This document shows positions 33,405-42,555 of a stretch of 64,000 bases of DNA, one piece after another. The notes beneath the pieces were generated by a model, which was not told the DNA's origin, searched no databases, and worked only from the letters and a program-made list of their open reading frames with translations. The stretch's first letter is position 1; each line of letters opens with the position of its first letter. A program made the translations under genes and the position numbers. Source of the stretch: Serpens sp964410065 (GTDB lineage: Bacteria; Pseudomonadota; Gammaproteobacteria; Pseudomonadales; Pseudomonadaceae); contig CAYPFO010000009.1 in the NCBI GenBank assembly GCA_964410065.1, positions 1 through 64,000 on the forward strand, written 5' to 3'.

Positions 33405-34337
33405 ATGAATATGCGATTTACCCTGCGCCAACTTGAGGTGTTTGTCGCCATTGCTAAGCAGGAAAGCGTGTCTCGTGCGGCAGAAACCCTCTCACTTTCG
33501 CAATCGGCCGCCAGCAGTTCTCTGACTGAACTGGAACGGCAATCCGACTGCCAGTTGTTCGAGCGTCACGGCAAACGCCTGAAACTCAACAGCCTGGGCG
33601 AGCAGCTGTTACCCCAGGCCATGGCTCTGCTGGCCCAAGGTCGAGAAATCGAAAACATTCTGAGTGGCCACAGTGATTTTGGCTCATTGGAAGTGGGCGC
33701 GACCTTGACCGTGGGCAACTATCTGGCGACTCTGCTGCTGGGTGTGTTCATGCAGCGCCACCCGGAATGCCGTGTGGCCCTGCATGTCCACAATACTGCT
33801 CAGGTGGTGCACCAGATTGCCCACTATGAACTTGATTTAGGTCTGATCGAGGGTGAATGCCATCACCCGGATATCGAAGTGCAGCCGTGGGTGGAAGATG
33901 AACTGGTGGTGTTTTGCGCGCCGCAGCATCCACTTGCCACCCGAGGCACCGCCAGCCTGGATGAGTTGCGCAATGAAGCCTGGATTCTGCGTGAAAAAGG
34001 CTCAGGTACCCGCATGAGTTTCGACCAGGCCGTGCGTGGCCAACATGCGCCGCTCAATGTACGCCTGGAACTGGAACATACCGAAGCGATCAAGCGGGCG
34101 GTGGAGTCGGGCCTGGGGATCGGCTGCATTTCGCGCCTGGCTCTGCGCGATGCCTTCCGGCGCGGCAGCCTGGTCGCCCTAGAAACCCCGGAGTTGGATT
34201 TGCGCCGACAGTTCTGTTTTATCTGGAACAAACGCAAATACCAGAGCGCCGCGATGCGCGAGTTTATCGAGCAATGTCGAGCGCTGACTGCCAATGTGCG
34301 ACGCAGCGATGAAATCGTCCTGCCCACCATTACCTGA
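33405..34337 (+). CDS. finR: LysR-type regulator FinR
   Basis: A 310-residue LysR-family regulator. An N-terminal winged helix-turn-helix (residues 3-62, QLEVFVAIAKQESVSRAAETLSLSQSAASSSL) precedes a periplasmic-binding-like effector domain (about 90-295). Divergent placement next to fpr identifies it as the likely orthologue of FinR, which activates fpr under superoxide stress in P. putida. ATG is at 33405; an ATG two codons later is possible. Confidence 0.88.
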   Translation: MNMRFTLRQLEVFVAIAKQESVSRAAETLSLSQSAASSSLTELERQSDCQLFERHGKRLKLNSLGEQLLPQAMALLAQGREIENILSGHSDFGSLEVGATLTVGNYLATLLLGVFMQRHPECRVALHVHNTAQVVHQIAHYELDLGLIEGECHHPDIEVQPWVEDELVVFCAPQHPLATRGTASLDELRNEAWILREKGSGTRMSFDQAVRGQHAPLNVRLELEHTEAIKRAVESGLGIGCISRLALRDAFRRGSLVALETPELDLRRQFCFIWNKRKYQSAAMREFIEQCRALTANVRRSDEIVLPTIT

Positions 34338-34367
34338 AACGCTGGGCGGCAATAGACTTCCCGACCG

Positions 34368-35015
34368 TTAGCTCGGGACGGTTTCCAACTGTTGAAGCAG
34401 CAAGGCCGCCTGGGTACGTGTACGCACGCCCAGCTTGCGGAAAATCGCGGTCACGTGCGCTTTGACCGTCGCTTCGGAGACGCTCAGTTCATAGGCAATC
34501 TGCTTGTTCAGCAGCCCCTCACAAACCATGGTCAGTACCCGAAACTGCTGCGGTGTCAGGCTTGCCAGTCCAGCACTGGCTGCGCGTTCTTCTTCGGATA
34601 CGGCCGGCCCGGCATCACCCATCTCCGGCCACCAGACATCGCCATCAAGCACAGCCCTGACCGCTTGCTGAATGGTTTCCAGTGAGCTGGATTTGGGAAT
34701 GAATCCACTGGCGCCAAATTCGCGGGAGCGGCTGACCACCGCCGCCTCCTCTTGGGCAGAGACCATCACGACAGGTATTTGTGGGTATTGACCGCGCAAC
34801 AACACCAGGCCAGAGAAGCCATAGGCGCCGGGCATGTTCAGGTCGAGCAACACCAGATCCCAATCGGACTTGATAGCCAGACGCTCCTCCAGCTCCGCGA
34901 TGCTTGCCGCTTCCACCAGGTTGGCTTCACTGCCCAACCCCTGGCTTAACGCCTGAAGCAACGCACTACGAAACAACGGATGATCGTCAGCGATGAGAAT
35001 TTCGTAGGCAGCCAT
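34368..35015 (-). CDS. erdR: ErdR/CrbR-type response regulator
   Basis: A 215-residue NarL/FixJ-type regulator: receiver domain (phosphoacceptor Asp in LVLLDLNMPGAYGFSG, near residue 58) and a LuxR helix-turn-helix at the C-terminus (LTPQQFRVLTMVCEGLLNKQIA). The sequence after the aspartate is characteristic of ErdR/CrbR, which with the MxtR/CrbS kinase controls acetyl-CoA synthetase and ethanol/acetate use. No kinase is adjacent, as expected for this regulator. The assignment is from sequence memory. Confidence 0.75.
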   Translation of the reverse strand: MAAYEILIADDHPLFRSALLQALSQGLGSEANLVEAASIAELEERLAIKSDWDLVLLDLNMPGAYGFSGLVLLRGQYPQIPVVMVSAQEEAAVVSRSREFGASGFIPKSSSLETIQQAVRAVLDGDVWWPEMGDAGPAVSEEERAASAGLASLTPQQFRVLTMVCEGLLNKQIAYELSVSEATVKAHVTAIFRKLGVRTRTQAALLLQQLETVPS

Positions 35016-35137
35016 GAAATGTCCCTGTTTTTATATGGATCTTGGCAGACAACCAAGGATGACGAGCTTGATCAGAGTGGTCAAGCGAGATGCTTTGCGG
35101 CAAAGTTTGCGCCTTTTTCCCGTCGAGATGTTCTGCA

Positions 35138-36031
35138 ATGCAAAGCAAAGCCCTGCGCGCCGATCTGTTGATGTTGATTACCGCGTTAATCTGGGGATCG
35201 GCCTTTGTGGCCCAGCGGGTCGGTATGGACGCCATCGGCCCTTTCCTGTTTACCGGTTTGCGTTTCTGCATGGGCGCCCTGGTGCTGTTGCCGCTGATCT
35301 GGCGACAAAAGAAAGCCAGTGAAACTCCCGCGCCGGGCTTTGCTCATCGTGGCGTGTTGCTGGGTGGCGTGCTGATGGGCCTGGCACTGACTCTGGGTAT
35401 TAACCTGCAACAGGTTGGTCTGCTGTTTACGACGGTAACCAACTCGGGCTTTATCACCGGCTTGTACGTGATTGTCGTGCCTCTGCTGGGCCTGTTCATT
35501 GGCCAGCGCGCTGGGCTGGGAACCTGGCTTGGAGCCTCTCTGGCGGTGGCCGGCATGTTCCTGCTCAGCGTTGGGGACAATTTCCACGTGGCGTCGGGTG
35601 ACTGGCTGCAACTGGCTGGCGCCTTTGTCTGGGGCGTTCACGTACTGGTGGTAGGGTTTTTCGCCAGCCGCTACGACCCGCTACGCCTGGCTTTCCTGCA
35701 ATTCGTCACCTGCGGGGTGATCAGCCTGCTGCTGGCGGTGGTATTCGAACCCATTGTCTGGGACGCGATTGTCCAGGCCGCTCCGGCTCTGCTTTACGGT
35801 GGTTTTTTTGCCGTCGGTGTCGGTTACACACTCCAGGTCGTGGCACAGCAACACGCCATCGCCTCCCATGCGGCAATCATCCTGTCACTGGAAGCGGTCT
35901 TCGCGGCCTTCTCCGGCTGGCTGTTCCTGGGTGAAAGCCTGGCGATGAAAGGCTACATCGGCGCTGCATTGATGTTTGCCGGGATGCTGCTTGCCCAGCT
36001 GTGGCCCAAGAAGGCAGAAGTCGTCCGGTAG
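35138..36031 (+). CDS. EamA/DMT-family transporter
   Basis: A 297-residue inner membrane transporter with ten hydrophobic segments in two EamA repeats. ADLLMLITALIWGSAFVAQR is the typical first helix and AIILSLEAVFAAFSGWLFLGE the second-repeat signature. Substrates of this family are metabolites or amino acids; the cargo is unknown. The ATG at 35138 is preferred over a longer in-frame start at 35090 because the first helix follows directly. It is divergent from the response regulator. Confidence 0.85.
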   Translation: MQSKALRADLLMLITALIWGSAFVAQRVGMDAIGPFLFTGLRFCMGALVLLPLIWRQKKASETPAPGFAHRGVLLGGVLMGLALTLGINLQQVGLLFTTVTNSGFITGLYVIVVPLLGLFIGQRAGLGTWLGASLAVAGMFLLSVGDNFHVASGDWLQLAGAFVWGVHVLVVGFFASRYDPLRLAFLQFVTCGVISLLLAVVFEPIVWDAIVQAAPALLYGGFFAVGVGYTLQVVAQQHAIASHAAIILSLEAVFAAFSGWLFLGESLAMKGYIGAALMFAGMLLAQLWPKKAEVVR

Positions 36032-36037
36032 AGCTTC

Positions 36038-36115
36038 GGCGCGAGGGCGAGCCTCCTACAGAGGACCTGCGTCGAGCACGGTCTTCTGTAGGGGCTGCGG
36101 CCTCGCAGCGAAGAG
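36038..36115. repeat. REP-like palindromic element
   Basis: GCGAGCCTCCTACAGAGGACC is roughly mirrored by GGTCTTCTGTAGGGGCTGCGG and CCTCGC. The CTGTAGG and CCTCCTACAG cores are typical of Pseudomonas REP sequences. It sits between convergent genes and is non-coding. Confidence 0.6.
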
Positions 36116-36137
36116 GCATGGCCGGAAGAAGACTTGT

Positions 36138-36845
36138 CTACAAGAACGCCTGCATACCGCGATGCGACTCATTATTCACATCCAGCACACGCTTGTGCTT
36201 GGCCGCCAGGTAATGCTCGGTGAACAGGTCGAAATAGCCATCCAGCGCAGTGGCCGCGACAGCGTCACCGGCCAGCTCCAGGCATAACGCAGCGACTTCA
36301 GCGGTGCACAGGTGTTCGGTACGGGTGGAGCGGCGCAGTTGGTAGCGTGACAGCTGTTCCGGTTGCAGGCTGAGCACCGGCAAGCCATCCAGATACGGAC
36401 TTTTGCGGAACATCTTGCGCGCCTCGGTCCAGGTGGCGTCCAGCAGGATGAACAGCGGGCGCTTGCCAGGTTGCGCCGTTACCTGCTGCACCACTCGCTC
36501 AGGCGCGGCGTATTCGCCCGGGAAAACCACATAGGGCTGCCACAGGGGATCTGCCAACAACGCCAGCAAACGCTCATCAACGCCGGTGCGCGACCAGCCG
36601 AAGGCGTGGGTATCGGGCACCACATCGGCGATCAGCCAGCCGGTATTGCTGGGTTTTAGCGCCTCGATGTCATGCATCAGCAGGCACATGCCGGATTCGG
36701 CTGTCACGGTCGGCCGCCAGGCGCACAGGCAGTAGCTGGGAACGACCCGACACGCAGGGCAACGTTCGGCGCGCGAACCACGGGCAATGAAAGGCTTGAG
36801 GCTACGCGCCAGGCGCTCGGCGCGCAGTCGGGCTACTGCATGCAT
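36138..36845 (-). CDS. tapT: tRNA-uridine aminocarboxypropyltransferase (DTW domain)
   Basis: A 235-residue DTW-domain protein related to E. coli TapT/YfiP, which forms acp3U at tRNA position 47 from SAM. An N-terminal zinc-type motif CPACRVVPSYCLC and the LLDATWTEARKMF signature carry the D-x-T-W residues. It is full length. The short upstream gap leads to a divergent secreted-protein gene. Confidence 0.87.
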   Translation of the reverse strand: MHAVARLRAERLARSLKPFIARGSRAERCPACRVVPSYCLCAWRPTVTAESGMCLLMHDIEALKPSNTGWLIADVVPDTHAFGWSRTGVDERLLALLADPLWQPYVVFPGEYAAPERVVQQVTAQPGKRPLFILLDATWTEARKMFRKSPYLDGLPVLSLQPEQLSRYQLRRSTRTEHLCTAEVAALCLELAGDAVAATALDGYFDLFTEHYLAAKHKRVLDVNNESHRGMQAFL

Positions 36846-36953
36846 GGGTAGGTCAGTGATAACGGAAGGGTAGCCAGTTTAACAGAAGCGGGCTTCACGC
36901 CTCGAACACCCTCGTCAGCGGCAGGTCAAAGCAGTTTTAGAGGGAACACTCCG

Positions 36954-37346
36954 ATGTCACGCTTACTTGCCATGCTGTTGTGCTTAGCCATGCCTTGGGC
37001 GCAGGCAGAATCCTTGAAGGGCGAACAATTGACTCGGGACCTGCAACGCATCGCCCGGGAAAGTAGTGTCGGCACCCCACGGGCCATCAATGCCAACCTG
37101 CTTGATCGTGGATTTAGCGTGGAAGGCCACGAACTGGTCAACCACCTTGGCGTGCAACCGCGCCACGCTGAAGAAATGCGCCGCAACCCCGACGCGGTAC
37201 GCGAGCAGCTAGCGCAAAGCGTGTGCAACAACGCGGGGTTCAAGCGGCTGCTGGATCAGGGCGCGACCCTGCGTTATCAATTCACCGAATACCCCAACGG
37301 CGAGCCGGTTAGCATCCAACGTTTTCAGGCGACAGACTGCCCCTGA
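36954..37346 (+). CDS. Small secreted protein (QSregVF/PA3611-like)
   Basis: A 130-residue protein with a signal peptide cleaved after AQA (near residue 18). The mature part has SSVGTPRAINANLLDRGFSV, a central LVNHLGV stretch and two cysteines (SVCNNAG and the final DCP). I judge it to resemble the PA3611 (QSregVF, quorum-sensing-regulated virulence factor) family, from memory. ErdR-type and DTW-domain genes nearby fit that region of P. aeruginosa. The name implies regulation, not a known activity. Confidence 0.65.
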   Translation: MSRLLAMLLCLAMPWAQAESLKGEQLTRDLQRIARESSVGTPRAINANLLDRGFSVEGHELVNHLGVQPRHAEEMRRNPDAVREQLAQSVCNNAGFKRLLDQGATLRYQFTEYPNGEPVSIQRFQATDCP

Positions 37347-37382
37347 GCGCCGCCGACTAAAGCTGCGCTTCCCATAAAAAAT

Positions 37383-37414
37383 GCCGCGGCCCAGCAAGGG
37401 GCTGCGGCGCTTTT
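37383..37414. terminator. Terminator between secreted-protein gene and ThDP enzyme gene
   Basis: GCCGCGGCCC pairs with GGGGCTGCGGC with small irregularities, followed by GCTTTTTAG; an A-run precedes it. It can act on both convergent genes. Confidence 0.8.
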
Positions 37415-37435
37415 TAGATCAGCGCACCGCGCGTT

Positions 37436-39838
37436 TCAACGCAACACGTGCGGATCGCCTTTGCCCGCCACGGCGGCTGCCTCTTCGAGCGTCAGTAGCG
37501 CGGTGCGCGGTACGTTCATGATGCGAGCACAGGCTGCCAGCACGTTGGCCCAGGTGGAGCGGTTGGCAAACAGCATGCCCTTTTCATCGAAGGTGCCGCC
37601 ACGGTTGCGGTAGCCGAGCACCCCGCTCAGCCGCGCATCCGGCAGGATCGGCCAGAGTACGCCGCGCGCAACTTCCGGGCGCATGTGGGTGAGCATCACG
37701 CGCCGCTCATAACTGTCGGGGAACAGCCGCCTCACCGTGGCTTCATCGGCCACCGCCCCCAATTCCCACTCGTCACGCGGTGCGCGGAAGCGGCCCGGCT
37801 CCTGCAGATACACCAGCCGGTATCCATAGCCGGCCTCCTTGAGACGCTGGCAGGCGCGACGCATTTCATCCAGTTGATAACTGCCGGTAGCAATCAACAA
37901 CAGCGGATCGGCACCGACGGCCTCATCGACCACCACGGCGCCATCGCGCGCCAGGTATTCGGCCTGGGTCTGATCGAAGTACGCCGGGCGCTCGCGCTTG
38001 GGAATGACCATGCAGGCCAACTGGCCACGCGCCTGATAGATCGAGGGCAACAGCGCCAGCACGCTGTTGTGATCGGCGGGGAACACTACCCGCACCATAT
38101 CGCTCATTTCACCCAGCAAGGCTTCGCAGAATGTGGTGTCTTGATGGGACTGCTGGTTCTTGCCGTTCTCCCAGGTGTGCGACGTGGCCACCACGGGAAA
38201 GCCCAGCCAGCCGGCCGGCCGGCCGACTTCTTTTTGCTGGCGGGCATAGATGATCGTCTGGCGCACCGCGCCGAGCATCTTCACGCAGAAGGCCTCATAG
38301 CTGGCCACCAGGTTCAAACCGCCCTGGTTGGCCAGGCAGGCCGAGACCACGGCCTCCTCGTTGAGTGCGGTGATGATTTTGCCATCTACCGCTTCCAGAT
38401 CGTTTTCCGGTTCGCTGACCCGGTGCTTCAGTGCTTCAAGCACTCCGCCCAGGCGATTGCTGGCCAGCTCATCGGGATTGCCGACGCGGGCGCGCAACTC
38501 GGGGTTGGCAGCGGTGAGCTCCACGAAGAAACGATCCAGTGCAGCCATGGGTGAGCAGGCGTCCGCTCGATACTGCAGCGCTGGCACCTTCGGCGCAGTC
38601 GGATGACGCAGCGCCAGCGCATGGTCACGCTCCAGCGGGCGCTCGCCCCGCGTGCTGAACAGCGTGCGTACGGCAGCCAATTCATCCGGCGCAACCCACA
38701 GGGGCGCGGCATGCGTATTGAACAACGCACGGGCCTGGTCATCGCAGGATGGATTTCCGGGTAACGGCAGGTTGTGCGCGGCGTTGCTGTCGTCGCCGTA
38801 AAAGCCAAATCCCTTGGTAGTCTCGGCAATGGCATAGGGAATCGGCAACGGATAGTGCAGGATGCCGCGGTTCTTCTCGTCCACGCGGCGAGCCAGGCGC
38901 TGCTCCATTTCCCACAGGGTGGTGACGAACGCGGCCGGATCGCGGCCGTCGAAACGAATCGGATCGAAGCCACAGTGACGCAGGTGTTCGGCGAAGCCCT
39001 TGATACCTTCGAGGGTGCCCAGCTCGGTGCGCTGTTCAATGCGCCGACCGTTGGCGATCATTACCGGCAACGCAATGCCGCAGTCCTCAGCGCGCCACCA
39101 GCGGGGAATCCAGTCGCTGCCTCGCTGCTCTTCAGCGGCGCCGTCAGAGAGGAAGGCCACCAGGGTTTCGCCTGGTAGCGGAATATGGGCATATTGCAGT
39201 TCGGCAAACCCCAGGTAGCCACCCTCGGCAATGCCCCCGGCGGTATGCGGATTGACATGGCTACCCAACGGCACGCCAGCCGTGCCATCCGGCGCCTGGG
39301 CGTAACTGTAGAAATCACCCACCAGATGACTCAATCCCTGCTCGTCGAAGCGATAACGCGCCGCCTGTTCAGGATGCTGGTTGGCCGTCAGCACGTTGAG
39401 CGCCTCAATCGCCGCCACGCAATGCCCCTGGCCCATCAGCCAGCCACGGGTCGTGCCGGTCAGGGCATTCAGCGCCAGGTAACCGGCATACCCAGGCACC
39501 ATATTCAGCGCTCCACCTGTATGACCTTCTGGCTGAGTCTTGAAATCTTCCGCCTGCAACGGTGCCCCATCCAGACGCACGCGACGCGCGTACGTCATGT
39601 GCACCACCAGCCACAGACCTGCGGCAGTCAGCCGGTCGAGCCCTTGCAGGAGGCGATAGACGCTGGCCAGATTCGGCTGGAGTCCCGCCTGCACCAGCTG
39701 ATGTGCCATGCGAAATACCGCCGCGCGGGTTTCGTCAGTATGCTGAAGGGGACCGTATCCTTCGCTCCAACGGGCGAATTCTGGCTCGCGCTGAGCGTGC
39801 TCGGTCAGCTCGGCAAGACTCGGCAGGATTTGGTGCAT
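37436..39838 (-). CDS. Phosphoketolase-like thiamine-diphosphate enzyme (XFP superfamily)
   Basis: An 800-residue ThDP-dependent protein of the phosphoketolase/transketolase superfamily. The Mg-ThDP site is FLSDGAAEEQ with a following MIANGRRI (SDG in place of the usual GDG). The GQGHCVAA segment replaces the bona fide phosphoketolase GPGHGGPA motif, and SHTWENGKNQQSHQDTTF replaces the usual HTWRQDHNGFSHQ. Relatives in databases carry phosphoketolase or xylulose-5-phosphate 3-epimerase names, so the reaction is uncertain. It is divergent from a beta-CASP protein across a 133-base gap. Confidence 0.8.
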   Translation of the reverse strand: MHQILPSLAELTEHAQREPEFARWSEGYGPLQHTDETRAAVFRMAHQLVQAGLQPNLASVYRLLQGLDRLTAAGLWLVVHMTYARRVRLDGAPLQAEDFKTQPEGHTGGALNMVPGYAGYLALNALTGTTRGWLMGQGHCVAAIEALNVLTANQHPEQAARYRFDEQGLSHLVGDFYSYAQAPDGTAGVPLGSHVNPHTAGGIAEGGYLGFAELQYAHIPLPGETLVAFLSDGAAEEQRGSDWIPRWWRAEDCGIALPVMIANGRRIEQRTELGTLEGIKGFAEHLRHCGFDPIRFDGRDPAAFVTTLWEMEQRLARRVDEKNRGILHYPLPIPYAIAETTKGFGFYGDDSNAAHNLPLPGNPSCDDQARALFNTHAAPLWVAPDELAAVRTLFSTRGERPLERDHALALRHPTAPKVPALQYRADACSPMAALDRFFVELTAANPELRARVGNPDELASNRLGGVLEALKHRVSEPENDLEAVDGKIITALNEEAVVSACLANQGGLNLVASYEAFCVKMLGAVRQTIIYARQQKEVGRPAGWLGFPVVATSHTWENGKNQQSHQDTTFCEALLGEMSDMVRVVFPADHNSVLALLPSIYQARGQLACMVIPKRERPAYFDQTQAEYLARDGAVVVDEAVGADPLLLIATGSYQLDEMRRACQRLKEAGYGYRLVYLQEPGRFRAPRDEWELGAVADEATVRRLFPDSYERRVMLTHMRPEVARGVLWPILPDARLSGVLGYRNRGGTFDEKGMLFANRSTWANVLAACARIMNVPRTALLTLEEAAAVAGKGDPHVLR

Positions 39839-39971
39839 GGTGCGAACTCCGTTACGGCAAGTGTTTCGGCCAGTCTAAGCAGACAGCCGGCCAAGGGATC
39901 TGATATGTATCAAGACAACCTGACGCTGATCGGCACAGACTGTTCTCAATCACAGGACTGGATTACAGACT

Positions 39972-41375
39972 ATGGCTTTACTCAGCTTCCTCGGTGCCAT
40001 TCAGCAAGTCACCGGCTCCTGCTACCTGATCGAAACCCATGACGGCGTCAAGGTGCTGCTTGATTGCGGGATGCATCAGGGCCGTCGAGAAGAGGAAAAT
40101 CTTAATCGACAACCCTTCGCCTTTGACCCCGACAGCATAGACGCCGTAGTGGTGTCCCATGCGCACATCGACCACAGCGGTCTGCTGCCGCGCCTGGTCA
40201 GCGTCGGTTACCGCGGCCCGATCTACGCCACCGAAGCCAGCTGTGCGCTGATGGGCCTGATGCTGCAGGATGCCGCCCACCTTCAGGAAAAAGATGCCGA
40301 GTGGGAGAATCGCTGGCGTGCACGGCGCGGAAAACCGCTGATCAAGCCTCTGTATACCCGCGAAGATGCCGAACTGGCGGTGAGCCAGTTCAAGCCCGTT
40401 GAGTACAACCAGCCGGTCGAAGTCGCTCAGGGCGTGCACACGACCCTGCATGACGCCGGGCATATTCTGGGTTCGGCCATCGTCCAGCTGGATGTGCATG
40501 ACCATGGACGCACCCGTCGCCTGGTATTTTCCGGCGACCTGGGCAACGACTGCTCACCGCTGATGCGCAACCCCAGCGTGCTCGAAGAGGCCGACGTGCT
40601 GCTGCTCGAATCCACCTACGGCGACCGTGATCACCGCTGCGCCGCAGACACCCTGGAGGAATTCGCGCAGATCCTGGAAGCCGCTCAGCGTGACGGCGGC
40701 AACGTACTGATCCCTTCTTTTGCCGTGGGCCGAGCCCAGGACCTGATCTACTACCTCGGGCGCTTTTACCACGAAGGGCGACTACCCCAGCAGGTGGTCT
40801 TCCTCGACAGCCCGATGGCCATCCGTGCCACGGAAATCTATACCCGCTACCTGGAGCAGCTTGACCCGGTCGAACGCCAGCGCCAGAGCGAGCGCGGCAT
40901 CCACAAGTTGACCGACCTGCTGCCGATCTTGCGCACCACGCCGAGCGCCGAAGAGTCCATGGCGATCAACCGCATCACCAATGGCGCGATCATCATCGCC
41001 GGCAGCGGCATGTGTACTGGCGGGCGCATTCTTCATCACTTCAAGCACAACCTCTGGCGCCCGGAATGCCACGTGGTCATCCCCGGTTTCCAGAGTCAGG
41101 GCACCCTGGGTCGCGCCATCGTCGACGGTGCGTCAAGCGTGCGACTGTTCCATCAACAGATTGCCGTAAAGGCCCAAATACATACACTGGGAGGGTTTTC
41201 CGCCCACGCAGGCCAGTCACAATTGCTCGACTGGGCGGCCAATTTCAAATCCCGACCCGAGCTTTACCTGGTCCATGGCGAGCGGGAAAAGATGCTGGCT
41301 CTGCAGACCGCGCTGCGTGCTCGACTGAACTGGGAAGCCATTATTCCTGAGGCAGGCGCTCGCATTGCGTTATAA
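39972..41375 (+). CDS. Beta-CASP metallo-beta-lactamase-fold protein (RNA nuclease-like)
   Basis: A 467-residue protein of the Ysh1/CPSF73-like group. The zinc motif SHAHIDHSG places His63, His65, Asp67 and His68, with further metal ligands in DAGHILGS and FSGDLG. The beta-CASP domain (about residues 200-390) and a final GGFSAHAGQ motif are complete. Eukaryotic and archaeal relatives are RNA endo- or exonucleases; bacterial members of this subgroup are little studied. It is divergent from the phosphoketolase-like gene, and the LOG-family gene follows 41 bases downstream. Confidence 0.88.
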   Translation: MALLSFLGAIQQVTGSCYLIETHDGVKVLLDCGMHQGRREEENLNRQPFAFDPDSIDAVVVSHAHIDHSGLLPRLVSVGYRGPIYATEASCALMGLMLQDAAHLQEKDAEWENRWRARRGKPLIKPLYTREDAELAVSQFKPVEYNQPVEVAQGVHTTLHDAGHILGSAIVQLDVHDHGRTRRLVFSGDLGNDCSPLMRNPSVLEEADVLLLESTYGDRDHRCAADTLEEFAQILEAAQRDGGNVLIPSFAVGRAQDLIYYLGRFYHEGRLPQQVVFLDSPMAIRATEIYTRYLEQLDPVERQRQSERGIHKLTDLLPILRTTPSAEESMAINRITNGAIIIAGSGMCTGGRILHHFKHNLWRPECHVVIPGFQSQGTLGRAIVDGASSVRLFHQQIAVKAQIHTLGGFSAHAGQSQLLDWAANFKSRPELYLVHGEREKMLALQTALRARLNWEAIIPEAGARIAL

Positions 41376-41416
41376 CCAAGCATGGCAAGTTAAAAACGAA
41401 TACCCGGAGACGCTGC

Positions 41417-42490
41417 ATGCCTTTTGAATCGGACGATTATCTGTCCCGTCACTTCCAGACCAGCGGTATCGATCTGGCCGCTAAGGTCGATGAGATCGCT
41501 CGTCTCGTAGTGCCTGAGTCCAGCCCCAACCAGCCGCTGTATCAGGAAATGCTCACCACCGTAATCCGCATGGCACAAGCCGACCGCAATCGCTGGGACG
41601 CCAAGATCATGCTGCAGACCTTGCGCGAAATGGAGCGCGCCTTCAGCACCCTGGAAAAATTCAAGCGTCGACGCAAGGTGACAGTCTTCGGTTCGGCGCG
41701 TACGCCAATCGATCACCCGCTGTATAAATTGTCCGTCGAACTGGGCGCGACCTTGGCCCGCTACGACCTGATGGTCATCACTGGCGCTGGCGGCGGCATC
41801 ATGGCCGCCGCCCATGAAGGTGCAGGACAGGAAAACAGCCTGGGTTTCAACATCACCCTGCCCTTTGAACAGCATGCCAACCCCACCGTGGAAGGCACGG
41901 ATCATCTGCTGCCGTTCCATTTCTTCTTCATTCGCAAGCTGTTCTTCGTCAAGGAAGCCGACGCCCTGGTGCTCTGCCCCGGCGGTTTCGGCACACTGGA
42001 TGAAGCCCTGGAAGTGCTGACCCTGATCCAGACCGGCAAAAGCCCGCTGGTGCCGGTGGTTCTCCTTGACGAGCCCGGCGGTAGCTATTGGCAAGACGCG
42101 TTGCACTTCATGCACAAACAGCTAGTGGAACACCGCTACATTCTGCCCAGCGACATGCACCTGATGCGCATTGTTTACAGCGCCGAGGAAGCCGCTGCGG
42201 AAATTGCCCAGTTCTACCGAAATTTCCACTCCAGCCGCTGGATGAAGGAATATTTCATCGTTCGCCTCAACCATGCCCTCAGCGAGCCTGCCCTGGCCAC
42301 CTTGCACAGCGACTTCGCCGACCTGTGCCTGAGTGGCGGTTTTGAGCAGCAACCAGGTTGCGGTACGGAGCAGGATGACCCCGAGCTCAGCCACCTGCCG
42401 CGCCTGACCTTCATCTTCAACGGCCGCGATCATGGCCGCCTGCGCGAGATGTTCGACTTCATCAATCTGCCGAAAAACTGGGCTAAGTAA
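41417..42490 (+). CDS. LOG family nucleotide-processing protein
   Basis: A 357-residue Rossmann-fold protein of the LOG/TIGR00730 type. VTVFGSAR and GAGGGIMAAAHEGA lie in the first half and the PGGFGTLDE motif near residue 195 carries the catalytic Glu. LOG proteins release cytokinin-like bases or, for longer bacterial members, hydrolyse nucleotide monophosphates. At over 350 residues it is longer than minimal LOG enzymes. It probably shares a transcript with the beta-CASP gene and ends at a strong terminator. Confidence 0.85.
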   Translation: MPFESDDYLSRHFQTSGIDLAAKVDEIARLVVPESSPNQPLYQEMLTTVIRMAQADRNRWDAKIMLQTLREMERAFSTLEKFKRRRKVTVFGSARTPIDHPLYKLSVELGATLARYDLMVITGAGGGIMAAAHEGAGQENSLGFNITLPFEQHANPTVEGTDHLLPFHFFFIRKLFFVKEADALVLCPGGFGTLDEALEVLTLIQTGKSPLVPVVLLDEPGGSYWQDALHFMHKQLVEHRYILPSDMHLMRIVYSAEEAAAEIAQFYRNFHSSRWMKEYFIVRLNHALSEPALATLHSDFADLCLSGGFEQQPGCGTEQDDPELSHLPRLTFIFNGRDHGRLREMFDFINLPKNWAK

Positions 42491-42504
42491 CGCAGCTGAG
42501 GCAA

Positions 42505-42529
42505 ACAACCCCTCGCCAAGAGGGGTTGT
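42505..42529. terminator. Terminator after LOG-family gene
   Basis: ACAACCCCTC and its complement form a perfect ten-base-pair stem around a five-base loop between convergent genes. Confidence 0.85.
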
Positions 42530-42555
42530 GACTATCGCGCGTAAAACTCGCCGTC

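Noticed and set aside
39905..40042. Small plus-strand frame overlapping the start of the beta-CASP gene
   Set aside because: It overlaps the 5' end of the beta-CASP gene in another frame and lacks a ribosome binding site.
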